Shown piece by piece: positions 38,549 through 47,868 of a stretch of 64,000 nucleotides of DNA (position 1 is its first letter; each line of letters opens with the position of its first letter). The stretch comes from an uncultured Halomicronema sp. (GTDB lineage Bacteria > Cyanobacteriota > Cyanobacteriia > Phormidesmidales > Phormidesmidaceae), in contig CALCCA010000072.1 in NCBI GenBank assembly GCA_937899725.1, positions 19,841 through 83,840 of the forward strand, in the 5' to 3' direction. The notes beneath the pieces are model-generated. The model was not told where the DNA came from. It saw nothing but the letters and a program-made list of their open reading frames with translations, and did no database searches. A program made the translations under genes and the position numbers.

Positions 38549-38886
38549 TGTCAGTTGGGGTTGAGCCCAGTTGGCCGCCTGAAGTCATCAGCACCGGGCA
38601 GTTTACTTGTAATCGCCCGATGCTGAGGTGACTCATCTAACTCGACCAGATGCGATCGCACCAATTTGGAGACGCGTGCCGCATCACACTCAGACATTAA
38701 AGTAGCCAGTCTGTGTGCTGCACTGATTGAGACAAAGCAACTAAGATCGCAAAATACGGGTCTGCGGCACTGCCAGTCTTCCGCATCAGGCCCAGTTACG
38801 GCCCATCGCAAAACCTTCGCCACAGCAAAGCAAGCTGTTGCAAAGTCTAATAATCATGGGCCGCAGTTCGCAAGACCTAATATGAT
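38549..38886. other. intergenic; doubtful small minus-strand frame
   Basis: A minus-strand frame (38551-38823, GTG start, 90 codons) contains RVSKLVRSHLVELDESP, which looks like a helical DNA-binding or CopG-type segment. It has no ribosome binding site and no relative that I recognise, so it is not called as a gene. Confidence 0.3.
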
Positions 38887-39186
38887 ATGTGGACACAATT
38901 ATTCGGAGTGTTTGCTGGGATGGGAATCAGTCCTGCGGTTGCCTTTACAACAATTTTGTTAGCGCTGATGGTGGGGGCCGGGGTGGTGAGTTCTTCGTGG
39001 GGCTATGCTCTAGGCCGACAAGCACTAACGGGTGTCCGTCAGCCCGATGCCCGGCCCGCCAGTAGTGCCGCTTCGAATCAGGCGTCTCCTGCCTCGGGCG
39101 ATGGCTCGATGCTGCAGGATGAGCAAGAAATTATTCGCGAAGTCCAGTTGCGCATGTCAGGCGGCTCAGTTGATGGTGGCGAGTAG
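38887..39186 (+). CDS. small single-span membrane protein, unknown
   Basis: 99 residues with one clear membrane segment (residues 16-40, AVAFTTILLALMVGAGVVSSSWGYALGR). A low-complexity Ala/Ser/Pro linker follows, then a charged C-terminal helix (LQDEQEIIREVQLRMSGG). No family recognised. It precedes the CNNM/CorC gene by 234 bases on the same strand. Confidence 0.55.
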   Translation: MWTQLFGVFAGMGISPAVAFTTILLALMVGAGVVSSSWGYALGRQALTGVRQPDARPASSAASNQASPASGDGSMLQDEQEIIREVQLRMSGGSVDGGE

Positions 39187-39420
39187 TTTCTCCGGTGGTT
39201 TTTCCTGCGGGGCTGTCCATCTCTGCTTTGGCAATGTGGCCGGGCTCGCAGCCAGGATTGCGAGGCGGGTTTACGGGCGGATGCTCGCCCCGATTGATCA
39301 GGTGAGGGCCTGGAGGCAACGGCACGGTAAGCCAACACTCACGGTTGCAGAGCTAGGCTCAGTCCGCGTCTTCTCGAGTGTTCGCGTCTTCGCTTTAAGC
39401 TCATCTTTTTCAAATCTGTA

Positions 39421-40794
39421 ATGCTTGCTCAGACGGATGTGCCGCTGCTTGTGACTGCCCCAGGTTTGACCGGGGTGGCGATCACGGTGAGGGTGTTGTC
39501 AGTCCTCGCCTTGATTGGCATCAATGCCTTCTTTGTGGCCGCTGAATTTTCAATTGTGTCGGTGCGGCGATCGCGCATTAACCAATTGGCCGCCGCCGGT
39601 GACATTCAAGCCCGCACGGTGCAAAGCTTTCAGCGCAGTCTCGATCAGCTACTGTCGACGACGCAAATTGGCATCACGCTGTCTAGTCTGGCCCTCGGGT
39701 GGATTGGCGAATCTACCATTGCCACAGTTTGGCTGCAGCTATTAAATCAGTTGGCGATCGCCGTGCCTTACGTTGGCGCGATCGCCCATTCCATCGCGAT
39801 TCCCCTCGCCTTTTTTCTGATTGCCTATTTGCAAATCGTGTTGGGTGAGCTCACTCCAAAGGCCGTGGCAATGCTCTATCCAGAACGGCTAGCGCGGTTA
39901 TTTGGCCCCCCGAGCCTGACCATTTCTCGACTCTTTATGCCCTTTGTGTGGGCGCTCAATCAGTCTACCCGCTGGCTGCTGCGGCTGTTTGGCACGCAAT
40001 ATGCTGGTAGTCAGAGTTGGTATAGCCGCATCACGTCAGAAGAACTGCAGCTGATTATTAGCACCTCGACCGAATCTCAGGGTTTAGATGAGGAAGAACG
40101 CGAACTGCTGAACAACGTGTTTGAATTTCGCGATGTCGTGGCTGAAGACGTCATGATTCCCCGCACTCAGATCACCGCCCTGCCTCGCACGGCCACGCTG
40201 CAGCAAGCCTTAGACACGATTGCGGAAACCGGCCACTCGCAGTTTCCGGTGGTGGGGGAGTCGTTAGACGATGTGTCGGGTATTTTGTCGCTCAAAGATT
40301 TGATTGGCCCGCTGGCCCGACACGAAGTGACTGCTGATAGCGATATCGACGACTGGATTCGCCCGGCTCGCTTTGTGCCGGAGTACACGCAGTTGCGCGA
40401 TCTGCTGCAGATTATGCAAAAGTCGGGCAAGTCAATGGTGATGGTAGTCGACGAATTCGGGGGGACAGCCGGACTCGTGACGCTGGCCGACATCACGGGC
40501 GAAATTATTGGTGACAGCAGCGAACCAGAAGAAGATGTCGAGGTGCTGGTTAGTATGCTGGATGACCAGTCTTATCGTGTGCGGGCACAAACCTATATCG
40601 AAGAAATCAATGAGTTGTTAGAGGTTGACCTACCAGTGGAAGAGGATTATCAAACCCTGGCGGGCTTTCTTATTCATCGGCTGCAAAAGATTCCGATTAT
40701 TGGCGATCGCGTCTCCTACAACGGGTTTGAATGGACAGTCACCGAGGTGGATGGCCCCAAAGTCATCGAGGTTTTGGCCAAACGATTGACCTAA
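39421..40794 (+). CDS. CNNM/CorC-type transporter (DUF21-CBS-CorC)
   Basis: Hemolysin-family membrane protein of 457 residues, related to Mg2+/Co2+ transport proteins CNNM/CorC. A DUF21 membrane domain (FVAAEFSIVSVRRSRINQLAAAGD is its hallmark) with four hydrophobic segments, then two CBS repeats (VMIPRTQITALPRTATLQ and ADITGEIIGD region, residues 235-360), then the C-terminal CorC_HlyC domain (LLEVDLPVEEDYQTLAGFLIH). Length and order are standard. Transport of divalent cations is known for some members only. It lies 93 bases before the MscS gene on the same strand. Confidence 0.93.
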   Translation: MLAQTDVPLLVTAPGLTGVAITVRVLSVLALIGINAFFVAAEFSIVSVRRSRINQLAAAGDIQARTVQSFQRSLDQLLSTTQIGITLSSLALGWIGESTIATVWLQLLNQLAIAVPYVGAIAHSIAIPLAFFLIAYLQIVLGELTPKAVAMLYPERLARLFGPPSLTISRLFMPFVWALNQSTRWLLRLFGTQYAGSQSWYSRITSEELQLIISTSTESQGLDEEERELLNNVFEFRDVVAEDVMIPRTQITALPRTATLQQALDTIAETGHSQFPVVGESLDDVSGILSLKDLIGPLARHEVTADSDIDDWIRPARFVPEYTQLRDLLQIMQKSGKSMVMVVDEFGGTAGLVTLADITGEIIGDSSEPEEDVEVLVSMLDDQSYRVRAQTYIEEINELLEVDLPVEEDYQTLAGFLIHRLQKIPIIGDRVSYNGFEWTVTEVDGPKVIEVLAKRLT

Positions 40795-40887
40795 GCCATG
40801 CGGCTCGATGCCAGACCACAATCAGCGCTAGAACCGCCCTGCACCGCAATCTGTGATTGAAGTATTTGCTCATTGGCGCAAGAACTC

Positions 40888-42726
40888 ATGCGATTGAAAG
40901 CCTGCTCAGTATCGACATTTGGTTATCGCAATCGGTGGATCGCTTGGGGTGTAGCCTTTTTGCTAGCGCTCAGTGTCACCCTCTGGGTGGGACAACCCAG
41001 TTCCGCCCAGTTTCTCTTGCCAGACGGCTTGGGGCCAGAAGAACCTGCGGGGCCGCCGCCGGGCATTACCCGCTATGGGAATTTAGAAGCCGTGACGGTG
41101 CAATCGCCTCTAAGTACCCACACCTTATTCACCATTGCCGCACCGACCGTCTACGATCGCACCCCTGCCGCCATTGGCGATCAGCAACCGGTTGAGCAGC
41201 GCGCCCAAGAAATTCGCGCCAAGCTCTTGCTCTTGCTCAGTCGTCCGATGGATCCAGAGACCATGACGTTTGAAGTCTCGCAGCTCAACAACGTCACCGT
41301 GGTTGGCGTGAGAGATGCGCAATATCCTCGGCCCTTAGTTTTAGTGTCTGTGACTCGGTTGGACGCAGACTTTAACGGTCAACCGATTGATCAACTGGCG
41401 ACCAGCTGGCGCAACACCCTAGAGCAAGAACTTCGCCAGGGGTTGCAAAAGCTGCCCCGCGATCAACGGCGAGTGTTGCAGATCGTGAGTGGGCTACTAC
41501 TACTGACGCTACTCCTCGCCGGTTTAAAGTACGGCTTATATCAACGTCAAAAACAGCTGCGGCAGCAAAAGCGGGCCATTAGCACGACCGCCTCTGCAGC
41601 GATATCTGACCCCGATCATCCAGAAGGGTCGGCCACTGCTGCCCCTGACCAGATGACGCAAGCTCGAGCCACCTTTTTACAAGCGTTGCAGCAGGTGTTT
41701 AGCCTCGATCGGCAATTGGCAGCGCTCGATCTAGGGCAATGGCTGATGTTTTGGCTATTGGTTTTGGCCTGGTTTGGTGGCATTGCTTGGATTTATTGGG
41801 TTTCCCCCTATCTACTAGATCAAGAATTCCGTTTCCTCCGAGGTTTGCCCAACTTGTTCCTCGTGTGGTTTTTAGCTGGGTTGGCCATTCGTCTCAGTCG
41901 GCGGCTCATCGATCGGTTCACCACTAGCTGGGAAGGGCCTGATCTCGCCGATTTTGTGCATTTGGGCGATGCGCAAAGGGGGCAACTGCGGGCCTCGACG
42001 ATTTCTCAAGCCGCCAAGGGATTAGCCACCGTGGTCATTCTGATCGTGGCGATTTTGTCGGCCCTGCGATCGCTCGGTGTACCTACCGCCTCGACGGTGG
42101 CGATCGGCAGCTTGGCCGGTTTGGCGATTACCTTTGGCTCGCAAAACCTGGTCAAAGATTTGGTCAATGGCTTCTTGATTTTGTCGGAAGATCAATACGC
42201 GATCGGCGACGTGATTGACGTGGGCACGGCGGCTGGCCTGGTGGAAAATCTCAACCTGCGGGTCACCCAACTGCGCAGCGCTGCTGGTGATTTAGTGACG
42301 ATTCCCAACTCTGGCATTACCCAGGTCAAAAACCTGACTCGCAGCTGGTCGCGGGTTAATTTCAGCATTGATGTGGCCTATCAAACCGACCCCAAAGCCG
42401 CACTAGCGGTGATGCAAACCGTGGCCCAGGCTCTCTACGACGATCCCGAATGGCACGACCAAATCGTCTCTGAACCCAGCGTTTTAGGGGTCGACAGCGT
42501 CTCGCACAGCGGCCTGACCCTCACCACCTGGATTCAAACTGAACCGGGGCAGCAGTGGGCCGTCGGGCGAGAGCTGCGCTTGCGGGTGCGCCAAGCGCTT
42601 GCGGAAAACGGGATCGAAATTGGCACCCCCCGACAAACCTTCGCGGTGGAATCAGCGTCTGGTGTAGTCAAGGGCCTGTCGCCAGATCGCGCTCAGCAGG
42701 CCCAGGCACCGGATGAGATCCGGTAG
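40888..42726 (+). CDS. MscS-family mechanosensitive channel
   Basis: Large MscS-like channel of 612 residues. The ATG at 40888 is chosen because a signal peptide follows (WIAWGVAFLLALSVTLWVGQPSSAQ). A periplasmic domain (about 35-190) is followed by a span near 195-212, then several segments around 290-340 and 375-430. The pore-lining helix and beta domain carry the MscS pattern: ASTVAIGSLAGLAITFGSQNLVKDLVNGFLILSEDQYAIGDVIDV, and VTIPNSGITQVKNLTRSW. It protects against osmotic downshock. The C-terminus is standard for the family. Confidence 0.93.
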   Translation: MRLKACSVSTFGYRNRWIAWGVAFLLALSVTLWVGQPSSAQFLLPDGLGPEEPAGPPPGITRYGNLEAVTVQSPLSTHTLFTIAAPTVYDRTPAAIGDQQPVEQRAQEIRAKLLLLLSRPMDPETMTFEVSQLNNVTVVGVRDAQYPRPLVLVSVTRLDADFNGQPIDQLATSWRNTLEQELRQGLQKLPRDQRRVLQIVSGLLLLTLLLAGLKYGLYQRQKQLRQQKRAISTTASAAISDPDHPEGSATAAPDQMTQARATFLQALQQVFSLDRQLAALDLGQWLMFWLLVLAWFGGIAWIYWVSPYLLDQEFRFLRGLPNLFLVWFLAGLAIRLSRRLIDRFTTSWEGPDLADFVHLGDAQRGQLRASTISQAAKGLATVVILIVAILSALRSLGVPTASTVAIGSLAGLAITFGSQNLVKDLVNGFLILSEDQYAIGDVIDVGTAAGLVENLNLRVTQLRSAAGDLVTIPNSGITQVKNLTRSWSRVNFSIDVAYQTDPKAALAVMQTVAQALYDDPEWHDQIVSEPSVLGVDSVSHSGLTLTTWIQTEPGQQWAVGRELRLRVRQALAENGIEIGTPRQTFAVESASGVVKGLSPDRAQQAQAPDEIR

Positions 42727-42884
42727 CGGTCTGCTTGACTGCGTATGGGGGATGAGGGGGGTGAATCAGCTGCGGTAAGGGGGTGGCATTGCCCCGTCCC
42801 GAGCCATCCGGAGACGCTATTTTCAAGTCACTTCCTGATCTCAAGGGGGCTCGGTCGCCCCTCTCAACCCTTTTTAAGAACACC

Positions 42885-44114
42885 ATGAAACGGATTAACT
42901 ATCTTGCGATCGCGGTTTTGAGCGCGCTCCTACTGTGGGGCGTCTCAGGCCTGATGGCAGTCATCTCAGAGCCCGCCCGGGCCGATGCTCCCACCGAAAT
43001 TCGCGGCGTTTGGCTGACCAATGTGGATAGCACCGTTTTGTTCTCGGATCAGGCCGTGACGGCGACGCTGCAGCAGTTAGCCGATCGCCATTTCAATACG
43101 GTGTATCCGGCGGTGTGGAGCTGGGGCTACACTCTGTATCCCAGCCAGGTGGCGGAACAAGCAATGGGCTACCAGCAGGGACTCTATCCTGATTTAGAAG
43201 AGCAAGGCCGCAATGAAGCCTTGGAAGCCGCCCAGGGCGATCGCGACTTGCTGCTCGGGCTAGTTGCCCAGGCCCATGACCGGCACCTCAGCGTGATCCC
43301 TTGGTTTGAGTTTGGCTTTATGCTGCCGGCCAACGCGCCCTTGGCCCAGCGCCATCCCGATTGGCTGACCCAAAAGCAAGGTGCTTTGCCTGCGGCCCGC
43401 CGCTATCAAGAGGGTCGGCATCCGCGCGTGTGGCTCAACCCATTTCATCCCGAGGTGCAGGCGTTCATTCTGGATCTGATTGCGGAGCTGATGGCCAACT
43501 ATGACGTCGATGGGCTGCAGTTCGACGATCACTTCGCTTTACCCGTCGCGTTTGGCTACGATCCTTACACAATCAACCTTTACCGGCAAGCGCATGGCGG
43601 GCAATCGCCCGCCACCAACCCCTACGATGCCGAGTGGACGCGCTGGCGAGCCGCCCAGATCACGGATTTTATCGACTCAGTGTTTCGGGTGGTGAAGGCG
43701 AAACGTCCCAATGCCGTGCTATCGGTGGCACCCAACCCGGCTACCTTTGCCTATCGGGAGTCGCTACAAGACTGGCCGCGCTGGCGCGAGATGGGCTACA
43801 TCGAAGAGCTGATTGTGCAGGTTTATCGCGATAGCGTCGATAACTTTCGGCACACCCTGCGCGATCGCACCATTCAGCAGGCGCAAGGCCATATTCCCAC
43901 TGGGGTCGGCATTCTCACCGGCCTCAAAAACCAGCCCGTGCCGATTGGCCTGATTCAGCAGCAGGTGCAGGTAGCGAGAGACATGGGTTTTGCGGGCGTG
44001 TCGTTCTTCTTTTACGACACCGTGTGGACGGTCGCGAATGGGGAAACCTGGCGCGATCGAGATCGCGCCATTCAACAATTGTTTGCGCAACCAAGAGAAC
44101 GCTCTCAGCTTTAA
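42885..44114 (+). CDS. glycoside hydrolase-like GHL10/DUF187 protein
   Basis: Secreted or lipid-bilayer-anchored hydrolase-like protein (UPF0748/YngK, GHL10 domain), 409 residues from the ATG at 42885. A signal sequence (YLAIAVLSALLLWGVSGLMAVISEPARA) is followed by the TIM-barrel start EIRGVWLTNVDSTVLF. Family blocks: TVYPAVWSWGYTLYPS, VIPWFEFGFM, RVWLNPFHPEVQAFIL and DGLQFDDHFALP, with acidic residues in the expected positions. Family members act on glycans or peptidoglycan, but the exact activity is mostly unknown. Followed by a MITE-like repeat. Confidence 0.93.
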   Translation: MKRINYLAIAVLSALLLWGVSGLMAVISEPARADAPTEIRGVWLTNVDSTVLFSDQAVTATLQQLADRHFNTVYPAVWSWGYTLYPSQVAEQAMGYQQGLYPDLEEQGRNEALEAAQGDRDLLLGLVAQAHDRHLSVIPWFEFGFMLPANAPLAQRHPDWLTQKQGALPAARRYQEGRHPRVWLNPFHPEVQAFILDLIAELMANYDVDGLQFDDHFALPVAFGYDPYTINLYRQAHGGQSPATNPYDAEWTRWRAAQITDFIDSVFRVVKAKRPNAVLSVAPNPATFAYRESLQDWPRWREMGYIEELIVQVYRDSVDNFRHTLRDRTIQQAQGHIPTGVGILTGLKNQPVPIGLIQQQVQVARDMGFAGVSFFFYDTVWTVANGETWRDRDRAIQQLFAQPRERSQL

Positions 44115-44262
44115 TTGGCTGGCAGTCAGTGGCTCAGTCAACGGCCTTCGAGTAAGCTGCAGCACGTCTTGGCAAAATGCATATTAGACAAATAGCCAGC
44201 CAAATTATGGCTATAACGCCGTCTTAGCGCTGCCTGCGAGATTGAATTGTGGGAGTGATAGT

Positions 44263-44427
44263 TAATACCAGTTCTACAAATGACAGCCACACATACAACG
44301 GCTTTCTCCCAGTAGGAGACACTGCGGGTTGGCCTGACCTGCCCGTCGGGCTGACGCCGCCGCTCAGCCGACGTTCCTGGAGCGGAGTCGTAAGGCAGAT
44401 CTGTAGTCCAGTTTCAGAGAATTGGTA
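44263..44427 (-). repeat. MITE-like dispersed repeat, copy C
   Basis: 165 bp, inverted relative to copies A and B. Its outer ends read TAATACCAGTTCT and, at the other end, AGAATTGGTA: the best example of the terminal inverted repeats. The inner hairpin is eroded (8 of 10 pairs). It lies between the GHL10 gene and the minus-strand tRNAs, again between convergent transcripts. Confidence 0.9.
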
Positions 44428-44546
44428 TAAAGCTTAGCCCAGTAGCTGAGCCGATAGAGCGATTAGTCGTCTTCTCTATCTGCGAGCCTTTGGAAACAGC
44501 CCAGGTTCAAAAAACGAAGTTCTACCATACGGGCTGTTAATCAAAA

Positions 44547-44618
44547 AGCCCATGATGAGAATTGAACTCATGACCTCACCCTTACCAAGGGTGTGCTCTA
44601 CCGCTGAGCTACATGGGC
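44547..44618 (-). tRNA. trnT: tRNA-Thr (GGT)
   Basis: 72-base cloverleaf read on the minus strand. Acceptor GCCCATG pairs with CATGGGC with discriminator T; anticodon loop TTGGTAA gives GGT (Thr, ACC). T-arm loop contains TTCAAT. Only 9 bases separate it from tRNA-Tyr upstream, so both should be cotranscribed. Confidence 0.95.
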
Positions 44619-44627
44619 TGGCGTGGA

Positions 44628-44709
44628 TGGGCCGAGCTGGATTCGAACCAGCGTAGGCATAGCCAGCGGATTTACAGTCCGCCCCCATTAACCACTCGGG
44701 CACCGACCC
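44628..44709 (-). tRNA. trnY: tRNA-Tyr (GTA)
   Basis: 82-base cloverleaf with a long variable arm typical of tRNA-Tyr. Acceptor GGGTCGG pairs with TCGGCCC (two G-U pairs), discriminator A; anticodon loop CTGTAAA gives GTA; T-arm GCTGG-TTCGAAT-CCAGC. CCA is not encoded. Confidence 0.95.
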
Positions 44710-44894
44710 GCCATCCACGGTTGTTAATCCTAACACAGAGATGCCGTTGCCCAGAGGGAAATCTCAGGAATTCTTGAAATCGGCTGAATCGCTCTGTGTT
44801 TGGGGGGGCGGCGATCGCTCAAACCAAACAGCAGCCTTGTTCCAAAGAAACTAGAGCCGGGATATCAATCGCGAAATCGGGGGGCTCACCACCG

Positions 44895-45431
44895 TCAATG
44901 ATGATGGTGGTCGCGCTTTTCAATTTCTTTGCGAATGCTGTTGAGGTCGATGTAGCGATCGGTGGCGTTTCTCAATTCGCGAGCGATCATGCCGTCCGTC
45001 GAGACCACGGTGATGTGCGTACTTTTTGAGCGCAGCAGTTCGATCGCCCGCTCGAAGTCACCATCGCCACTAAATAAGACCACGCGATCGTATTGCTCAA
45101 CCGTGTTGAACATATCCACCACAATCTCGATGTCTAAATTCGCTTTTTGGGAATAGCGACCTGAATTGTCGTCGTAATATTCCTTGAGGATTTTGGTGCG
45201 GACGGTATAACCCAAGCTGATTAGCGCATCGCGAAAGCCTCGCTGATCTTGCGGATCTTTGAGACCGGTGTACCAAAATGCGTTGACTAAACTCAAGCCG
45301 CCGTCTTCTGAGGTGAAATGTTGTAAAACTCGCCGGGGATCAAAAAACCAACCGTTTTTTTGTTGGGCATAAAACATGTTGTTGCCATCAACAAAAACAG
45401 ACAGACGTTGCGTTGCGACAGAAAAAGGCAT
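44895..45431 (-). CDS. NYN-domain protein (LabA/DUF88-like)
   Basis: PIN-like NYN-domain protein of 178 residues, related to LabA/DUF88 proteins, which are RNA-acting or regulatory. Conserved acidic positions are present: FVDGNNMFYAQ at the start, ANLDIEIVVDMF, and VVLFSGDGDFERAIELLRS, followed by STDGMIARELRNATDRYIDL. These Asp would form a metal site for nuclease activity, which is not proven for the family; LabA itself is linked to circadian output. The extreme C-terminus is four consecutive His (RDHHHH). Confidence 0.9.
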   Translation of the reverse strand: MPFSVATQRLSVFVDGNNMFYAQQKNGWFFDPRRVLQHFTSEDGGLSLVNAFWYTGLKDPQDQRGFRDALISLGYTVRTKILKEYYDDNSGRYSQKANLDIEIVVDMFNTVEQYDRVVLFSGDGDFERAIELLRSKSTHITVVSTDGMIARELRNATDRYIDLNSIRKEIEKRDHHHH

Positions 45432-46685
45432 AAAGGTTCAGGAGTCAGATTAACAGGGAATTTCATATACTGCTTTTCGAAATTGAAGGAACCGCATATG
45501 ACATCTATGCAGCTGTTCTAAAAGCAAGAAAAGAACACTTTTAACACTCAGTGGAGGCTTAGTGCTATGGGTAACTCTTTTGTCAGGATTGCTAACAACA
45601 ATCTATCTAAAGTGAAGACGGTAGCCCTTCACCAATGATGAGTCTGAAAATTCAAGATTTTCTGGCAGAGACGCTTACTCTAAATAAAAGTCTGTCAGTT
45701 CAGCCATCGTCATACCGATAGTTCAGATAAATAGTTGATATAGCGAATCAAGCACAAAAGTAATCATACATCTGGCTATTATAGCCACTCTCAGACGACT
45801 TATGAGATTCCTCAGATCTGTCTCAAATCACAAATATGTACCCTTAAGAGCGTTCTCAAAGTTGGCATCGGTGAGCAATTGGCGATCGCCCTCAACATCG
45901 GATGCCACGCTTCGATGGGTACTTGTAGAGTCGCGTCTCGCCTCAGGGGAGCTCAACAGCTGAGGAAACTGCCATCGCGAGTGCTTGGCCAGCATTAGAC
46001 AAGCGAGTCAATTCGCATAGACCGCCGCAATGAGTGGGTGACGACTGACAACTCGGCTCAGTCCTCAACCGTTGACCTGACCAGTCATCTAGCTGATTGA
46101 CGCAATCATTTCACCCGCGTCATGAAGCGCGGTGCATCTTCGTTGAGGGCGAAAACACCCTCTTCGGTTTGCGGTTGAGTTAGCCCGGACGCGCTCGTGG
46201 CAGACAAACCGTTTTTGTACCTCGTCGTCCGGTCAGGCTAGCGGCAAAATCGGTGCTGTCACTAACGCTCTCGAGATCAGGGCAGGAGGCAGGCTGACCC
46301 GCCGGTTGAGGCGATAATCCCCTCTGGGGAGGCGTGCCCAAGGCGGGGTGAGTGTTAATCATGCCGCTGAGAGTGGTTCAACCCACCCCATTAGTCTTTC
46401 TCCAGAGGGGAAAGAAACGGGATTTGGTTTAACCCGAACTAGCGCTCCATAGAGTTAGTTGAATGATACAGACCCGAATTTTCAATCTTGTCAGCTGTTG
46501 CCGCCCGGCCCGGCAATGGCGGCGCTGTGGCGAAAACCAGCCTGTTTCCATACAAAAGTCAGTAACACTTCGTCTAAAGATTGCGATATGTACTGTTTTG
46601 TTGTGCTAGGTTGCTAAACTAAGGCGTCAAACATGATTGATTCCGGGCGAGTTTCGGCACATTACTCATTGGGGTTTGCCCGACG
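45432..46685. other. long intergenic region with a hairpin repeat and a tiny frame
   Basis: About 1.25 kb. A 129-bp hairpin repeat lies at 46316-46444. A 23-codon frame (45567-45638, MGNSFVRIANNN start) has a good GGAGG at 45553-45557, 9 bases before its ATG; it could be a small peptide but has no other support. No RNase P, tmRNA or 6S signature was recognised. Confidence 0.45.
46316..46444 (+). repeat. 129-bp G/C-rich hairpin repeat, copy D
   Basis: Same length and layout as 55542-55670. It starts with AATCCCCTCT, contains GGCGGGGTG and the complementary ACCCACCCC, and ends with AACCCGAACT. The inner arms can pair into a long imperfect stem. Non-coding. Confidence 0.85.
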
Positions 46686-46967
46686 ATGGATCTCATCACA
46701 GAATTGGGCTTGGCAGCAGGGTTGTTGACGACAATGGCGTACTTTCCTCAGGTGCTCAAGACCTGGCGATCGCGCTCTGCTGAAGGCATGTCATGGAGTA
46801 TGCTCATCATTCTCTGTGTGGGCATTACGCTGTGGCTGGTTTACGGTCTCTCTGTGCATGACACACCGGTCATTTTGGCGAACCTCTTTACTCTGTTATT
46901 TGCTGCCGCCATTTTGGCGATGAAAATTAGCTATGAAGTGGTGCCCCAGCGGCAGGCTCGACGATAG
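46686..46967 (+). CDS. SemiSWEET sugar transporter
   Basis: Three-helix membrane protein of 93 residues, PQ-loop/MtN3 family; two copies dimerise to form a sugar channel. Hydrophobic segments at about 5-22, 37-57 and 64-80, with the PQ motif in TTMAYFPQVLKTWRSRSAEGMS and the second loop at LWLVYGLSVHDTPVILAN. Length is normal. Substrate (glucose or sucrose in known members) is not readable. No operon partners. Confidence 0.93.
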   Translation: MDLITELGLAAGLLTTMAYFPQVLKTWRSRSAEGMSWSMLIILCVGITLWLVYGLSVHDTPVILANLFTLLFAAAILAMKISYEVVPQRQARR

Positions 46968-47053
46968 TCTGGGGAGAGGCGAGGAACGCCGTTGTTAACA
47001 CCTGCTGTTTGTCTAAGTCATTAGAGAGTGGCATCTCAAGTCTGAAGTTGCTT

Positions 47054-47554
47054 TTATCCCGCCTGAGCCGGCATCGTTTTCGCCCGCTGCTTAAAGCTGG
47101 CGAAATCCACCACGGTAGATGTTTCTGCGGCCTGCCAGATTTCCTGGATGACCGTATTCAAGGGGGGCAGCACGAGCAACACGAGCTGGCCCAGCCCTTC
47201 GCCCTCGCGATCGGCCACTTTCATGATCTGGGGCATGTCTGACCAGTCAGGCGACACCCAAAACACTTCGTTCGCGGTGGTGACCAGATGCTTGTCGTGC
47301 AGCGTGGGATCGAGACCATGCTGATCTAAATAGGCGACGAGCTGACGCACCATTTGCAGCGAGATTTGCTTGCGCAGATTGGCAATGGTGCGCACTTCGA
47401 GCACTTGTTCCCAGCTGTAAATAACGGTGGGCTTTTTCGAGTTGCCATATTTTTGCGGCACGATGATGCCGGTGCGGTCGAGATAGGCCAACCGACTAGA
47501 GGTGGTTTGGGTTAATGCCAGGGTTTCTTGACGGGTAAAGCCTTCCATAACCAA
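47054..47554 (-). CDS. MerR-family transcriptional regulator
   Basis: DNA-binding regulator of 166 residues. The N-terminal winged helix-turn-helix of the MerR type spans residues 1-70 (FTRQETLALTQTTSSRLAYLDRTGIIVPQKYG with the wing IYSWEQVLEVRTIANLRKQ). The C-terminal 90 residues are an effector region without recognisable Cys motifs, so it is not a metal sensor of the classic kind. A second start (MEGF) lies two codons in. It is divergent from nrdJ; an inverted repeat lies between them. Confidence 0.85.
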   Translation of the reverse strand: MVMEGFTRQETLALTQTTSSRLAYLDRTGIIVPQKYGNSKKPTVIYSWEQVLEVRTIANLRKQISLQMVRQLVAYLDQHGLDPTLHDKHLVTTANEVFWVSPDWSDMPQIMKVADREGEGLGQLVLLVLPPLNTVIQEIWQAAETSTVVDFASFKQRAKTMPAQAG

Positions 47555-47659
47555 ACGCTAGGGGTGGAGTTAACGGCTCAAGGCTAGAGACTGTGGGCGA
47601 TCGCTCGAGTACGCCACCATCGAGCTTACTTGATGCGCCTGAGACTTCTAGCTTAACGC

Positions 47660-47679
47660 ACGTTTACTTCTATAAACGT
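47660..47679. promoter_or_regulatory. 7-6-7 inverted repeat between merR-like gene and nrdJ
   Basis: ACGTTTA (47660-47666), CTTCTA, TAAACGT (47673-47679), with further outer pairing GC/GC across a bulge. MerR-type operators are dyads of this size. It lies about 106 bases before the regulator start and 190 before nrdJ, so either could be the target. Confidence 0.45.
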
Positions 47680-47868
47680 TGTGCTATCTTGTAAGCATTT
47701 TTTGAAATGCGCTCTATTTGCAACCCCCTACGAATAGCGTAAAATTTCTTTTGCTTCATCAAAAACCCCTAGATGTACCCTATGATGTGGGCTCATTAGG
47801 CGTGTAAGTTTGCCTACCTCGATAGTCTTCAACGTTAACTTGCTTTCATCGTTACCAGGTTGTGATTC

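Noticed and set aside
38551..38823. Possible small CopG-like gene on the minus strand
   Set aside because: GTG start without ribosome binding site and no recognisable family.
39205..39240. 25-base similarity (about 22/25) to the ylqF start region near 7665-7690
   Set aside because: A match of this size is expected about once by chance in the window, and flanking bases do not align.
44476..44736. 86-codon minus-strand frame
   Set aside because: It runs straight over two clear tRNA genes, so it is not a protein gene.
47555..47868. Cobalamin riboswitch upstream of the B12-dependent reductase
   Set aside because: No conserved B12-box was recognised.
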